Shown piece after piece: positions 1 to 9,467 of a DNA stretch of 64,000 bases (its first letter is position 1; each line of letters opens with the position of its first letter). Both the position numbers and the translations under genes were made by a program. The DNA is taken from assembly GCA_034927815.1 (NCBI GenBank), contig JAYFPK010000022.1, positions 1-64,000 on the forward strand. The letters are read 5' to 3'. The notes below the pieces were generated by a model that saw only the letters and a program-made list of their open reading frames with translations, made no database searches and had not been told where the DNA came from. The DNA is from Limiplasma sp034927815 (GTDB lineage: Bacteria > Bacillota > Clostridia > Christensenellales > Aristaeellaceae).

Positions 1-43
1 AGCTATGCTTTGTGCCGGGCCCGCGCGTTACGGAATGCTTTTT

Positions 44-2374
44 CTACACCCAGCATTCAAAAGACTTCGCCGATGGCGGCAGCAAAACGATGCTGTTTTG
101 GCCGTCCAAGGAAAGCTCCCCGCCCTCCAGCCGCCGCACAAGGAGGTGGTGGAAGACCACGCGGCAGGGGCAATCCCCGGCAATGGCGCACCGGATATGG
201 TCGCCCGCCCTGTCCATGGACACATGAAGGATGCGCTCTTCCCCTTCATAGACGGCGGCCTGCGCCGAGGCCCCCAGCTCGTAGACATTCAGGGTCAGGC
301 CGCCGCCGTAATCCGCCTCGGCCCCCTCCAGCCCTGGGGCCATGGGAAGAAGGGTGTTTTCCCGGACAAAGAGGGGAAGGGACAGATAGCCGTGCTCCTC
401 CTGCCGCCAGGCTCCGCCGCTCACCCTCTCCCCGGTGAGCAGGCGCGTCCACTGCCCTGGGGGCAGGTAATACTCCGCCAGCCCCCGGTGGTTGAAAATG
501 GGGGCCACCAGCAGCTTTTCCCCCAGCATGTACTGCCTGTCCAGATAGGCGCAGGCCGGGTCCCGGGGGTATTCCAGGGCCATGGCCCGCATCATCGGCA
601 CCCCCGTTTGGGAGGTTTCCGCCGCGCTGGCCAGCAGGTAGGGAAGCAGCGTAAGCTTGAGCTTGGTAAAGAACCGCAGCACGTCCACCGCTTCCTCGTC
701 ATAGGCCCAGGGCACGCGGTAGGAGGTGCTGCCATGCAGGCGGCTGTGGGTGGACAGAAGCCCAAAAGCGGCCCAGCGCTTGTATACGTCCGCTGTGGAG
801 GTGGCTTCAAAGCCGCCGATGTCGTGGCTCCAGTAGCCAAACCCGGACAGGGTCAGGGACAGGCCGCCCCGCAGGCTTTCCGCCATGGCCTCGTAGGTGG
901 ACCAGCAATCGCCGCCCCAGTGCACCGGGAAGCGCTGGCATCCCACCGTGGCGGCCCGGGCAAAGAGCACCGCGTCCCCCTGGCCCCGCTTCCTTACCAG
1001 CAGGTCGTATACCGCCTTGTTGTAGAGGTAGGCGTAGTAGTTGTGCATCTTCCCGGGGCAAGCGCCGTTATGGTAGACGGCGTCCACCGGAATCCGCTCG
1101 CCGAAATCCGTCTTAAAGCAGTCAACGCCCATGTCTAAAAGCGCTTCCAGCTTTTCCTGGTACCACCGGCACGCCTCCGGGTTCGTAAAGTCCACAATGG
1201 CCATGCCGGGCTGCCACATATCCCACTGCCACACGCCCCCCGCGGCGTTTTTGAGGAGATACCCATGCTCCATGCCCTCCTGAAACATGGGGGAGGCCTG
1301 GGCGATGTAGGGGTTGATCCACACGCACACCTTGAGGCCCTTCTCATGAAGGCGGCGGAGCATGCCTTCGGGGTCGGGGAAGGTGCGGCTGTCCCAGGTG
1401 AAGTCGCACCAATGAAAATCCTTCATCCAGAAGCAGTCAAAGTGAAACACGCTCAGGGGAATCTCCCGCCGGGCCATCCCCTGGATAAACTCCGTGATGG
1501 TGGCCTCGTCATAGGAGGTGGTAAAGGAGGTGGACAGCCACAGCCCGAAGGACCACCGGGGCGGAAGGGCGGGCCTGCCGGTGAGGCCGGTGTAGCGCAT
1601 CAGGACCTCTTTCATGGTGGGGCCGTTGATGAGGAAATAATCCAGGCTTTCCCCCGCCACGCTGAACGCGGCCTTGGAAACGTGCTCCGTACCGATTTCA
1701 AAGGAAACCTTCTCCGGGTGGTTCACCAGCACGCCGTAGCCCCGGCTGGTCAAATAGAAGGGGATGTTCTTGTAGGCCTGCTGGGAGGAGGTGCCTCCGT
1801 CCTCATTCCAGATGTCCACGCTCTGCCCGTTCTTCACCAGCGGGGTAAAGCGCTCCCCCAGCCCATAGACCAGCTCCCCCACCCCCAGGCTAAGCTGCTG
1901 GCGCATATAGGCGTCGCCGCTTCCCCTGTCGTAAGCGAAGCCGCGCCAGTCCGTTTTCATCAGGGCAAGATCGTTGGCGGCGCTCTGGGTCAGGACTTCG
2001 CCGCTTCTCCGGTAGGTCATGCTCCAGGCGGCCTTGTGGATCACAAGCTCCAACTGGCCGCTGAAAACCCGGAGGGTTTCCCCGTCCTCCCGGGTTTGCA
2101 GCCCTAGGCCCTCCTCAAGGTCCAGCGCAAAGGCCGGGGCATCCCCCAGGGTCCCCATGTGATGGAAGGTCCTGACCCGCAATACCTCCGGCGCGGGCGC
2201 GGTGATCTCCAGGGTGAGGACAATGCCGCCCAGGGTATCGCCCCGCGTCCGGATCCTTTCGGTGGGCGCCAGGAGCGTGACGCGCCGCTCCTCCTTGCGG
2301 AGGAAGGATACTTGCTTGGGGGAGAAGCAGGCGCAGCCCTCCTTTTGAAGCCAGCAGCCGTTGCCGAATTTCAT
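44..2374 (-). CDS. yicI: GH31 alpha-xylosidase (YicI family)
   Basis: This 776-residue cytoplasmic enzyme is predicted to release alpha-1,6-linked xylose from the non-reducing end of xyloglucan-type oligosaccharides. The N-terminus resembles E. coli YicI (MKFGNGCWLQ here), and the length matches that family. The nucleophile motif KTDFGERIP is present (Asp about 423), as is an acid/base region GGDCWSTYEAM (Asp about 489). No signal peptide is seen, so it acts on imported sugar. The ATG at 2374 follows an AAAGGCGG-like ribosome site. It is the last gene of the minus-strand sugar operon, 54 bases after the GH5 gene. Family assignment is firm; xylose rather than glucose specificity is inferred from the YicI-like motif. 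Confidence 0.93.
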   Translation of the reverse strand: MKFGNGCWLQKEGCACFSPKQVSFLRKEERRVTLLAPTERIRTRGDTLGGIVLTLEITAPAPEVLRVRTFHHMGTLGDAPAFALDLEEGLGLQTREDGETLRVFSGQLELVIHKAAWSMTYRRSGEVLTQSAANDLALMKTDWRGFAYDRGSGDAYMRQQLSLGVGELVYGLGERFTPLVKNGQSVDIWNEDGGTSSQQAYKNIPFYLTSRGYGVLVNHPEKVSFEIGTEHVSKAAFSVAGESLDYFLINGPTMKEVLMRYTGLTGRPALPPRWSFGLWLSTSFTTSYDEATITEFIQGMARREIPLSVFHFDCFWMKDFHWCDFTWDSRTFPDPEGMLRRLHEKGLKVCVWINPYIAQASPMFQEGMEHGYLLKNAAGGVWQWDMWQPGMAIVDFTNPEACRWYQEKLEALLDMGVDCFKTDFGERIPVDAVYHNGACPGKMHNYYAYLYNKAVYDLLVRKRGQGDAVLFARAATVGCQRFPVHWGGDCWSTYEAMAESLRGGLSLTLSGFGYWSHDIGGFEATSTADVYKRWAAFGLLSTHSRLHGSTSYRVPWAYDEEAVDVLRFFTKLKLTLLPYLLASAAETSQTGVPMMRAMALEYPRDPACAYLDRQYMLGEKLLVAPIFNHRGLAEYYLPPGQWTRLLTGERVSGGAWRQEEHGYLSLPLFVRENTLLPMAPGLEGAEADYGGGLTLNVYELGASAQAAVYEGEERILHVSMDRAGDHIRCAIAGDCPCRVVFHHLLVRRLEGGELSLDGQNSIVLLPPSAKSFECWV

Positions 2375-2428
2375 CTGTCAGTCCGCCTTTCGTTTTTCTT
2401 CCGGAGCAAGGCAGCCCTTGAAGGGGGA

Positions 2429-3436
2429 TCACTCCTGAAAAACAGCCTCCACAAGCTTGGGAAAGCGAAGGCGGCTGTTTTCGTCCACCAGCCCGAAGTC
2501 CATCAGCTTATAGGTCCAATAGGCGTAGCCCACGTCCATCTCCCGCATCCGCGCCACGCAGGCCCGCGCCCACCGGGCCGCGTCCTCCTCCGGGGCGCGC
2601 TCAATCACGCCGAATTCGCCGCAGTACAGCGGCTTGCCCGTATAATCCCGAAAGCGCTTGGCATGCTCCATGCCCCGCTGAACCACCGTTTCATCGCAGT
2701 CATGCCAGAGCAGATAGGCGGACTTGGCCCGGGACACGGGATGGCCGTCCAAAAACGCCTTGAAGTGGGGGAAGCCGCCGGGGAAGGAGATGGCGGTATC
2801 GTATTCCACCATGTCCTGGTCAAAGTGGGCCCGCTGGTGGGTGAAGGGATGGGGCTCGTAGAAGTGGAAGTTGTAAACGATGTTCCCATCCTCCTGCAGG
2901 GGCAGCGCGTCCAGGGTAAAGACGCTGTTCATATGGTTGCTTCCCACATAGATGGCGCTTTTTTGGTTGTGCTTGCGAATGGCCGCGATACCCAGGGGAA
3001 TCATGGCGTTCCACAGATACCCCGTGTTGTCCTGGGCCTCGTTGAACAACTCGAAGGCCACCTCGTCCCCGGCGGCGGCAAAATGCTTCGCCACCTTGTC
3101 CCATACCTTCACGAAGATATCCCGGCCCTGGGGCAGGAACATGGGGTTCACCGCCAGCAGCGTGTCGTAGGACTGGCCCTGTACATAGTGCAGATCCAGG
3201 ATCACCCCCAGGCCCCGGCTTTTGCACCACTCTACGCACCGGTCCAGATACTCGAAGGTGGCGTCGGTGAGGATGCCGAACTCAAAGGGCACCCGCACGT
3301 GGTCCGCGCCCCAGGAGGCGATCTGGTCCAGATCATTGGGGGTTATGAAGGTGGCGTAATGGGCTTTCACATCCAAAAAGCGGTCGTATTGCGCCAGCCA
3401 GCCCCCCAGGTTGATTCCTTTTTTATAGGTGGTCAT
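2429..3436 (-). CDS. GH5 family glycoside hydrolase (endoglucanase-like)
   Basis: A 335-residue single-domain TIM-barrel glycosidase. It opens with the GH5-type GINLGGWL motif. It carries the acid/base motif ELFNEAQ (Glu about 133) and the nucleophile motif YCGEFGV (Glu about 274), the usual GH5 pair. There is no signal peptide, so it probably cleaves beta-linked oligosaccharides after uptake. The reading frame stays open far upstream, but the ATG at 3436 is the credible start: it begins MTTYKKGINLGGW and overlaps the response-regulator stop codon by four bases (ATGA). Pairing with the alpha-xylosidase suggests beta-glucan or xyloglucan fragments; the exact substrate is not determinable here. 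Confidence 0.88.
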   Translation of the reverse strand: MTTYKKGINLGGWLAQYDRFLDVKAHYATFITPNDLDQIASWGADHVRVPFEFGILTDATFEYLDRCVEWCKSRGLGVILDLHYVQGQSYDTLLAVNPMFLPQGRDIFVKVWDKVAKHFAAAGDEVAFELFNEAQDNTGYLWNAMIPLGIAAIRKHNQKSAIYVGSNHMNSVFTLDALPLQEDGNIVYNFHFYEPHPFTHQRAHFDQDMVEYDTAISFPGGFPHFKAFLDGHPVSRAKSAYLLWHDCDETVVQRGMEHAKRFRDYTGKPLYCGEFGVIERAPEEDAARWARACVARMREMDVGYAYWTYKLMDFGLVDENSRLRFPKLVEAVFQE

Positions 3437-4971
3437 GGTTTCCTCATCCTTTCGCGCCACTCGCTGGGCGTGCAGTCCTCCTGCTTTTTGAAGGCCAGGT
3501 AAAAGCCCCGTACCGTTTGAAAGCCGCAGGAGAAGGCGATTTCGTAAATGGGGTCCTCGGTATCCAGCAGCCGCTGCTTGGATTTTTCCACGCGGGTGGC
3601 GCACAGAAAGGCCAGGACGCTTTCCCCGGTTTCCTTTTTGAAGCGCTGGCCCAGGTAGACGGGGCTGAAATACAACTCCTTCCCAAGGGAGGCCAAAGTG
3701 ATCTCCTGGGCGTAGTGTTCCTCGATGAACGCCTGGACGCGCTGGGAAAGCTGCCGGTTGGACCCGGCCCTCATGTGCCGCAGGTAGTTGCCGGTTTTCA
3801 GATAAAAGTCCACAAACCATTCCCGCAGCTGGTCAAAGGGCAGGCTGTGGCATATCTCCTGCAAGGAGAAGGCCTTTCCCGTTACGCTGCTCACGTCCCC
3901 GCCCCGCTCCGTAATCAGGCGCAGGGCGCACATGATGGCCGTAAAGCAGGCTCCCTCAAACACCGCCGGCTTCCCCTTCACCGTTTCCAGGATGGCGAAG
4001 AGCTGCCTGGCCTCCTCCCGGATCTGCTGCTCATCCCCCGCCAGCATGGCCTTTTCCAGCTTTTCCTGGTGCCAGTGGCTCAGGGTCTCCAAAGCGGACA
4101 GGGCCGAGGCCGGTTCCGGGCGGCTCCACAGGATCTCCCCGGGGCCCAGCACGCTGCGGATGTCCATCGTCTTTCGGGCCTCCCGCAGCCGCTGCGGCAG
4201 CTGGGAGAAGTCTTTCGTCCCCGGCGCAATTACCACCGTGACCCGGGAGGCGTACAAGCACAGGTTTTCACGAAGCTCTTCCGCCTTTTTCACCGCGTTT
4301 TGCCCGGCGCTGTGCAGCCACAGGCAGGCCAGGCGGGTGTCCTCCACCGGCACCAGCACGCAATGGGCGCTTTGAAGGGGGCGTATGGCCTCGCGGATGG
4401 AGAACCCGTCGTTTTCCATGTCCTGGGAGAACTCGATGAGAAACAGCGTAAGCCCCTTGCCTTGCCTCTCCAGCCCGCAGAAGGCCGCGCGCTCCTCGGC
4501 GTTCTCCATGGAAAAGCCATGGAGGATATCGCTGACAAAGCGCTCCCGCTGGGCGATGGCGCCCTTTTGCAGCTCCCGGCGCACGTTGTCCCGGCGCGTA
4601 ATTTCCTTCTCCGCCTCCACGAGGCATATCATGAGCTCCGCCCGATCAATGGGCTTGAGCAGATAGCTTTTGACCCCCTGGCGCATGGCCTTTTGGGTAT
4701 ATTCGAAATCGTGGTAGCCGCTGAGGATGATGAAATAGGGCTCGATATTCCGGGCGCGAAGCTCCTCGATCATTGTCAGGCCGTCCATCCGGGGCATTCT
4801 GATATCGGTGATCACGATCTGCGGCCTCTCCTGGGCCCCGGCCAGCCATTCCAGGGCTTCGGCCCCATCCTGGCACTGGGCGAGAAGGCTGTAGCGGGGA
4901 TCGCCGCTCAACAGCCGGGCCACGTGGCTGCGCACCAAGGGCTCGTCATCCACCACCATGATTGTGGTCAT
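3433..4971 (-). CDS. AraC-type response regulator (YesN family)
   Basis: A 512-residue regulator with an N-terminal receiver domain (MTTIMVVDDEPLV, phospho-acceptor Asp about 56 in ITDIRMP) and a C-terminal double helix-turn-helix AraC domain (about residues 410-510). A long middle region of unassigned fold separates them, as usual in YesN proteins. It should be phosphorylated by the kinase encoded just upstream and should activate the transporter and glycosidase genes of the same operon. The ATG at 4971 has an ideal GGAGGAAGCAC ribosome site. It overlaps the kinase gene by 26 bases and the GH5 gene by four, so the three are probably translationally coupled. Confidence 0.93.
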   Translation of the reverse strand: MTTIMVVDDEPLVRSHVARLLSGDPRYSLLAQCQDGAEALEWLAGAQERPQIVITDIRMPRMDGLTMIEELRARNIEPYFIILSGYHDFEYTQKAMRQGVKSYLLKPIDRAELMICLVEAEKEITRRDNVRRELQKGAIAQRERFVSDILHGFSMENAEERAAFCGLERQGKGLTLFLIEFSQDMENDGFSIREAIRPLQSAHCVLVPVEDTRLACLWLHSAGQNAVKKAEELRENLCLYASRVTVVIAPGTKDFSQLPQRLREARKTMDIRSVLGPGEILWSRPEPASALSALETLSHWHQEKLEKAMLAGDEQQIREEARQLFAILETVKGKPAVFEGACFTAIMCALRLITERGGDVSSVTGKAFSLQEICHSLPFDQLREWFVDFYLKTGNYLRHMRAGSNRQLSQRVQAFIEEHYAQEITLASLGKELYFSPVYLGQRFKKETGESVLAFLCATRVEKSKQRLLDTEDPIYEIAFSCGFQTVRGFYLAFKKQEDCTPSEWRERMRKP

Positions 4972-6814
4972 GTGCTTCCTCCATCTCCCGGGCGGGCGTC
5001 AGAGGAATCAACAGCGTTACCTCCGTGCCCACGCCCTTTTTGCTGTCAAAGAGGAAAGCGGCCCCTTCGCCGTAGGTGAGCTTGATCCGGTCATGGACGT
5101 TTTTCAGGCCGATGTACTTTCCGTCCTCCGGGCACGCTCTGTTGGCCAGGCTGGCCCGCAGCTCCTCCAGTTGTATTTCGTCCATCCCCACGCCGTCGTC
5201 CGCGACGCGGATGCACAGCCGCTCCCCCTGGATACAGGCGGATATCCCAATGGACCCCTTGCCATGCTTCATGGCTACGCCGTGGTTGGCGGCGTTTTCC
5301 ACCAGGGGCTGCAAAAGCATGGTGGGAATAGGGGTATTCAGCAGCTCCTCCGGCACGTCCATGCGGTAGGCCAGCTTCTCCCCATAGCGGAACTTCTGGA
5401 TTTCCAGATGCTCTTGGACAAAGGCCAACTCCTCCGCCAGGGGAATCCGCTCCCGGCTCCAGTCCACCGAGCGCCGCAGGCTCCGGGCCAGCAGCATCAC
5501 CGCGCGCTCCGTTCCCGGCAGCCCGGCCTCGATGCCGTAGCCGATGGCCTCCAGCGTGTTGAAAATGAAATGGGGGTTGATTTGGCTTTTCAAGGCGTTG
5601 AGCTGGCTCTCGTTGTTAGCGGTTTTGAGCTTTTCCTGGGAGAGCTTGATATCGGTGTTCTCCGCGATGAGGGACTCCAGCCGCCCCGCCATGTGATTCA
5701 GGGAATCCCCCAGAACGTTGATCTCGTCCTTGCCGCCGATTTTCACCCGCACGGAGAAATCCCCCTGGGCCAGCCTGCGGATGCCGTCCGCCACGGTCTC
5801 CAGCCGCATGGTCAGGTAGTGCGCCACGCAGATGGACACCACGATCATCAAGGCCACCATGGCAATGAGAAGGGCGATCATGGAGGCGTGGTTCATGGAG
5901 ACCAGGGCCAGCATCTCCCGTTCCGTCTCCATGCAGAGCAAGTACCAGGTGCCCGGGCAATTGGTGACCTGAAAGGGCTTGGACGCCACGATCTTCTCCA
6001 CGCCCTCCCAGGTCTGGCGCGTAACCTCCGGCCGCCCGGAAAACGCCGCGCCGTCCCCCAAAGGCTGCCCCTGCATGGTTTTGCCGATGCTTTCCTCCCT
6101 GTCTCCAAGCAAAACCAGATCCCCCGGGGTGATGACGTAGAACTCATTGCCCCCGGAGGCGGTTTCCTCCCGGATGGCGTCCAGCAGCGCCCCCACGTCC
6201 AGGTAGAGCACGAACATCCCCGCCCGCTTGCCGTAGAGCTCCAGCGTCCGGGCGAACATCCAGGCGTCCCGCGCCCCCAGGCGCGTTTGGGCGAAATACC
6301 AGGTGTTTCCCTTCTCCAGCGGGTAGAACGCCTCCCACTGGGAGCCCCGCAGCGGCGCAATCTCGCTGTCGTTTGTCACCACGGTTTCATTGTCGGTGAA
6401 AAGCGTGGCCTTGAGGATCTCGGGGTGCAGCGCCCGGTACCTGGCGATGGTGGGGCGGATCAGCGTGTAATAGCCTTCGATGCTGGAATCAGGGTAGGCA
6501 TAGCGGTGGTAGAAGTACTGCCAGATTTCCTGGGAATAGCAAAAGTCCGAGAACACCTCGCCATAGCCGTTGAGGGTGTGGTTCACATTCTCCGCCAGCA
6601 ACAGCGCCTCTTCCTGGAGCTGCGCATAGCCCCGGTCAATGGCCGCCCGGTCGTAGGCGTGGAGAAAGCCCCCGCCCAGGAGCATGCAAGGCAGTACCAG
6701 AATCAGCATATAGGAAATCAGAAGTTTGGAGCGGATGGACGTAAGCCGCCCGCCCCCCCGAAAGGCAATGGGATGGGGGCAGCATGCTTTCGTCCGTCCG
6801 CTCCGCGTTTTCAT
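4946..6814 (-). CDS. sensor histidine kinase (YesM family)
   Basis: A 622-residue membrane kinase. One membrane segment lies near residues 28-48 and a second near 318-342. They enclose a large extracellular sensor region that may read sugars or the binding protein. A HAMP linker follows, then the His_kinase motif SQINPHFIFNTLEAIGYG (His about 415), and then a HATPase domain with DDGVGMDE and a late glycine box. This order is characteristic of YesM/LytS-type kinases. The gene lies 21 bases after the solute-binding protein and overlaps its cognate regulator by 26 bases. The start at 6814 has an AGGTGA ribosome site. Sensing of an oligosaccharide is inferred from the operon. Confidence 0.93.
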   Translation of the reverse strand: MKTRSGRTKACCPHPIAFRGGGRLTSIRSKLLISYMLILVLPCMLLGGGFLHAYDRAAIDRGYAQLQEEALLLAENVNHTLNGYGEVFSDFCYSQEIWQYFYHRYAYPDSSIEGYYTLIRPTIARYRALHPEILKATLFTDNETVVTNDSEIAPLRGSQWEAFYPLEKGNTWYFAQTRLGARDAWMFARTLELYGKRAGMFVLYLDVGALLDAIREETASGGNEFYVITPGDLVLLGDREESIGKTMQGQPLGDGAAFSGRPEVTRQTWEGVEKIVASKPFQVTNCPGTWYLLCMETEREMLALVSMNHASMIALLIAMVALMIVVSICVAHYLTMRLETVADGIRRLAQGDFSVRVKIGGKDEINVLGDSLNHMAGRLESLIAENTDIKLSQEKLKTANNESQLNALKSQINPHFIFNTLEAIGYGIEAGLPGTERAVMLLARSLRRSVDWSRERIPLAEELAFVQEHLEIQKFRYGEKLAYRMDVPEELLNTPIPTMLLQPLVENAANHGVAMKHGKGSIGISACIQGERLCIRVADDGVGMDEIQLEELRASLANRACPEDGKYIGLKNVHDRIKLTYGEGAAFLFDSKKGVGTEVTLLIPLTPAREMEEAHDHNHGGG

Positions 6815-6835
6815 ATGCTGTTCACCTGCGTATTC

Positions 6836-8485
6836 TTACTTGTCGGCGCCCCAGATCTCCATGCGGGCAATGATGGCCTGGCTCATTGCGTCTTCCCATA
6901 GATTGATCTTGCACTCATTATACAGCCTGTCCACAAAATCGGCAAAGTTCCGGTCAAACTCCTCCTGGGTCTTGCTCATGACGATGGTGGGCACGACGGT
7001 ATGGCGCAGGGCGTTTGCCTTGCTGTTTGCCAGTTCCGCGTCCGAACCGGTTTCGATGGCAATGGTCCAGGCAAAGCCGTAGGGGGTCGGCGTGCCGGTG
7101 GTGTCAAACCCTTCGCCCCAGCAGGTAAGCCCGTAGGCGTCCAGCACCTTTTTCGTTTCGGCGTCGGCGCTGGCGTAGAAATCCTCCTTGTTGACGGGGG
7201 TGGCGTAGTCGCCGTCGTCCAGCTTCATGGCGCCATAGTACAGCGGCCACCAGCCAAGGCAGCTGATGCCTTGCTCATAGCGGTAGTTGGGGTTGGTGGC
7301 GTATTGCTGGGCCACTTCTTCCTTCCACACCCGCTTGCCGTCCACCACGTCGTAGTGCACGCCCTCGATGCCCCAGTTGAGCAGCACATTGCCCTCGTTG
7401 CTGGCGATGAAATCGATGAACTTCATAGCCAGCTCCGGATTTTTGCAGTCCACGGAGATGCCCACGCCGTTGTCGTAGCTCTCGCAGTAGACGTTGCTGC
7501 GGTCCTGAATGCCGGGGTCAAGCACGATGGGGAAGCGTGCGTAGCAGCGCTCCGGCATCCCCGCCGCGCGCAGGGCCGTTTCGGCGTCGGAAAGGAGGCT
7601 GGCGTTGTAGATCATCGCCAGCACGCGGCCGCTGGCCACCTGCGCGTTGAACTCATCGTATTTCGTGATGAACGCGTTTTCGGACAGGAGCTTGTCGTTA
7701 TACAGCTTGTTCAGGAAGGACAGGTAGGTCTTGAAGTAGTCCGTGGTGTTGAAGTAGGTCACGCCGTAGGTTTCCTGGTTGACATAGGCGTCGCTGTCGT
7801 CCGTGAAGCCGTTGACCCACAGCGCGGGATTGTTGACGGTCTGGTTGTAGCCCCAGCTGTCCGCCCAAACGCCCCAGGGGATATAGGGGGCGCCGTTGAT
7901 GTCCGGGGAGATGGTCAGGTACTTGGTGATGGCGGCATATACGTCGTCCAGGGTCTTCAGCGTGGGATACTCCAGCTTCTCCAGCACATCGTACTGCACC
8001 AGGAGGCAGGCCCCCGCATCCGTCAGCTCCTCGGGGCGGTTCTTGGGGGAGCCGATCCAGTAGACCTTGCCGTCTCCGGCGTAGCGGAGCTTGTTGAGGG
8101 AATCCCCCCACGCGGCCAGCACGTTGGGGCCTTCCTTCTCCAGCAGCTCGTCCATCTCCATCAAAGCGCCGGCCTCAATCATGCGCTCGTCCACCCGGAA
8201 CATGACGTCCGCGTAGTCGCCCCCGGCGATCATGGTGGCGATTTTATCGTCCGTGCTCATGCCGCCCACCACTTCGATCTCCAGGTTGATGCCCAGCTTG
8301 TCCTCGATGGCCTTGATCGTGGGGGCGTTGTTGAGCAGGTGGCCGTCCACCTCCTCGGTAAAGTCAAAGACCGTCAGCGTCGGGCGCTCCTCGGCCAGCG
8401 AGCCCAGCGGCGCGCACAGCAGCGCCACGGCCATGCTCAGCGCCAGCAGGATGGAGACACCCTTCATTCCACGTTGCTTCCTCAT
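6836..8485 (-). CDS. extracellular solute-binding protein, carbohydrate ABC importer
   Basis: A 549-residue secreted binding protein of the large LplA/YtcQ type. The signal peptide spans about residues 1-31 (MRKQRGMKGVSILLALSMAV and following) and ends near GSLAEE. No lipobox cysteine is evident, so membrane anchoring is unclear. Mature motifs such as NNAPTIKAIEDKLGINLE and DYADVMFRVDERM are typical of family 1 sugar-binding proteins. The ATG at 8485 has an AAGGAGGAAGA ribosome site. It lies downstream of two cognate permeases. No ATPase gene is in the operon, as is usual for this transporter class, which shares an MsmX-like ATPase. Substrate is probably the oligosaccharide handled by the GH5 and GH31 enzymes. 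Confidence 0.9.
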   Translation of the reverse strand: MRKQRGMKGVSILLALSMAVALLCAPLGSLAEERPTLTVFDFTEEVDGHLLNNAPTIKAIEDKLGINLEIEVVGGMSTDDKIATMIAGGDYADVMFRVDERMIEAGALMEMDELLEKEGPNVLAAWGDSLNKLRYAGDGKVYWIGSPKNRPEELTDAGACLLVQYDVLEKLEYPTLKTLDDVYAAITKYLTISPDINGAPYIPWGVWADSWGYNQTVNNPALWVNGFTDDSDAYVNQETYGVTYFNTTDYFKTYLSFLNKLYNDKLLSENAFITKYDEFNAQVASGRVLAMIYNASLLSDAETALRAAGMPERCYARFPIVLDPGIQDRSNVYCESYDNGVGISVDCKNPELAMKFIDFIASNEGNVLLNWGIEGVHYDVVDGKRVWKEEVAQQYATNPNYRYEQGISCLGWWPLYYGAMKLDDGDYATPVNKEDFYASADAETKKVLDAYGLTCWGEGFDTTGTPTPYGFAWTIAIETGSDAELANSKANALRHTVVPTIVMSKTQEEFDRNFADFVDRLYNECKINLWEDAMSQAIIARMEIWGADK

Positions 8486-8508
8486 GAAATCTTCCTCCTT
8501 TTATTCTT

Positions 8509-8524
8509 GCAGATCCACATCTGC
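8509..8524. other. intercistronic hairpin before the binding-protein gene
   Basis: A perfect inverted repeat GCAGAT-CCAC-ATCTGC lies in the 60-base gap between the second permease and the binding protein, just upstream of the ribosome site. In this position it could act as a processing or stability element that gives unequal expression within the operon. That role is inference. Confidence 0.45.
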
Positions 8525-8545
8525 TTAGGATACGCGCTTGGCGGC

Positions 8546-9454
8546 TCAGCCTTTGACGGAGCCCAGGGTCAAACCGGAAATGAAGTATTTTTGCACAAAG
8601 GGATACACGCAAACGATGGGAATGGTGGCGATCACCGTGATGGCCATGCGGATGGACTGGGGCGTGCTGGTGACGTTTCCCCCGGAAAGCAGCTTGCTCT
8701 GTACGTCCTGGTAGTTCTTGATTTGGGCTGTGGACTTGCTGAGGGCCTTCACCAGCTCGTACTGCAAGGTGGTCAAATCGGTGCCCTTGGTATAGATGTA
8801 GGTGTCGTACCAGGAATTCCACTGGTCCACGGCGGTAAACAGGGCCATGGTAGCCAGGATGGGAAGACTGAGGGGCATCACGATCCTCAGGTAGATCACA
8901 AAATCGTTGGCCCCGTCGATCTGGGCGGATTCGCGCAGCGCGTCCGGAATGCCGTCCATGAAGGAGCGGGTGAGCATCACATAAAAGGCGTTGAGCATGA
9001 AGGGGATGAGGTATACCGCAAAATGGTTCATCAGCCCCAGGTTTCTGATGACGAAGTAGTAGGGGATCAGGCCGCCGCTGACGTACATGGAGATGACCAC
9101 CATCCGCTGCAAAAGGCCGCGCAGGGCGTAATCGCGGCGGCTGAGGCAGTAGCTGAACATGGAGATGCAGGTCACGGAAATACACGCGCCCAAGGCCGTG
9201 CGCAGAACCGAGTTCAGGAAGGCCCTCATCAGGGAGGGCATTTGCAGCACCTGGGTCAGGTTGTCCAGGGTGAATTTTCTGGGCCAGAGGTATACGCCGC
9301 CCCGGAGGGTGTCCAGGGGGTCGTTCAGCGAAATCACCAGCACGTTCCAAAAGGGGTACAGCGTCGCAAGCCCCAGCAGCAGGAGCAGCGCGCCGGTTAC
9401 CACGTCAAAGGCGCGGCCGCCGTGGGCCTTGCGGGGCTTCCTTGTTTGCGTCAT
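8546..9454 (-). CDS. carbohydrate ABC permease (LplC/YtcP, MalG-like)
   Basis: A 302-residue inner-membrane permease with about six hydrophobic segments. It has the binding-protein-dependent signature around DALRESAQIDGANDFVIYLR, the EAA loop that contacts the ATPase. The C-terminus YPFVQKYFISGLTLGSVKG is characteristic of the LplC group. The chosen start MTQTRKPRK at ATG 9454 follows an AAAGGGGGT ribosome site; a longer in-frame reading would run into the preceding gene. The upstream permease stops 13 bases earlier, so the two form a heterodimeric channel. Function is firm at transporter-class level; substrate is inferred from the operon. Confidence 0.92.
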   Translation of the reverse strand: MTQTRKPRKAHGGRAFDVVTGALLLLLGLATLYPFWNVLVISLNDPLDTLRGGVYLWPRKFTLDNLTQVLQMPSLMRAFLNSVLRTALGACISVTCISMFSYCLSRRDYALRGLLQRMVVISMYVSGGLIPYYFVIRNLGLMNHFAVYLIPFMLNAFYVMLTRSFMDGIPDALRESAQIDGANDFVIYLRIVMPLSLPILATMALFTAVDQWNSWYDTYIYTKGTDLTTLQYELVKALSKSTAQIKNYQDVQSKLLSGGNVTSTPQSIRMAITVIATIPIVCVYPFVQKYFISGLTLGSVKG

Positions 9455-9467
9455 GCCAAGACCCCCT

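Noticed and set aside
33..58. GAATGCT/AGCATTC inverted repeat at the end of the alpha-xylosidase gene
   Set aside because: It overlaps the last codons and has a 12-base loop and no T run on the minus strand; not convincing as a terminator.
5..1138. Long open frame on the plus strand opposite the alpha-xylosidase
   Set aside because: It is antisense to a gene with clear GH31 catalytic motifs; the translation is Gly/Pro/His/Gln-rich and matches no family.
4958..6901. 647-codon open frame on the plus strand
   Set aside because: Antisense to the sensor kinase with intact domains; length is explained by high GC at codon third positions.
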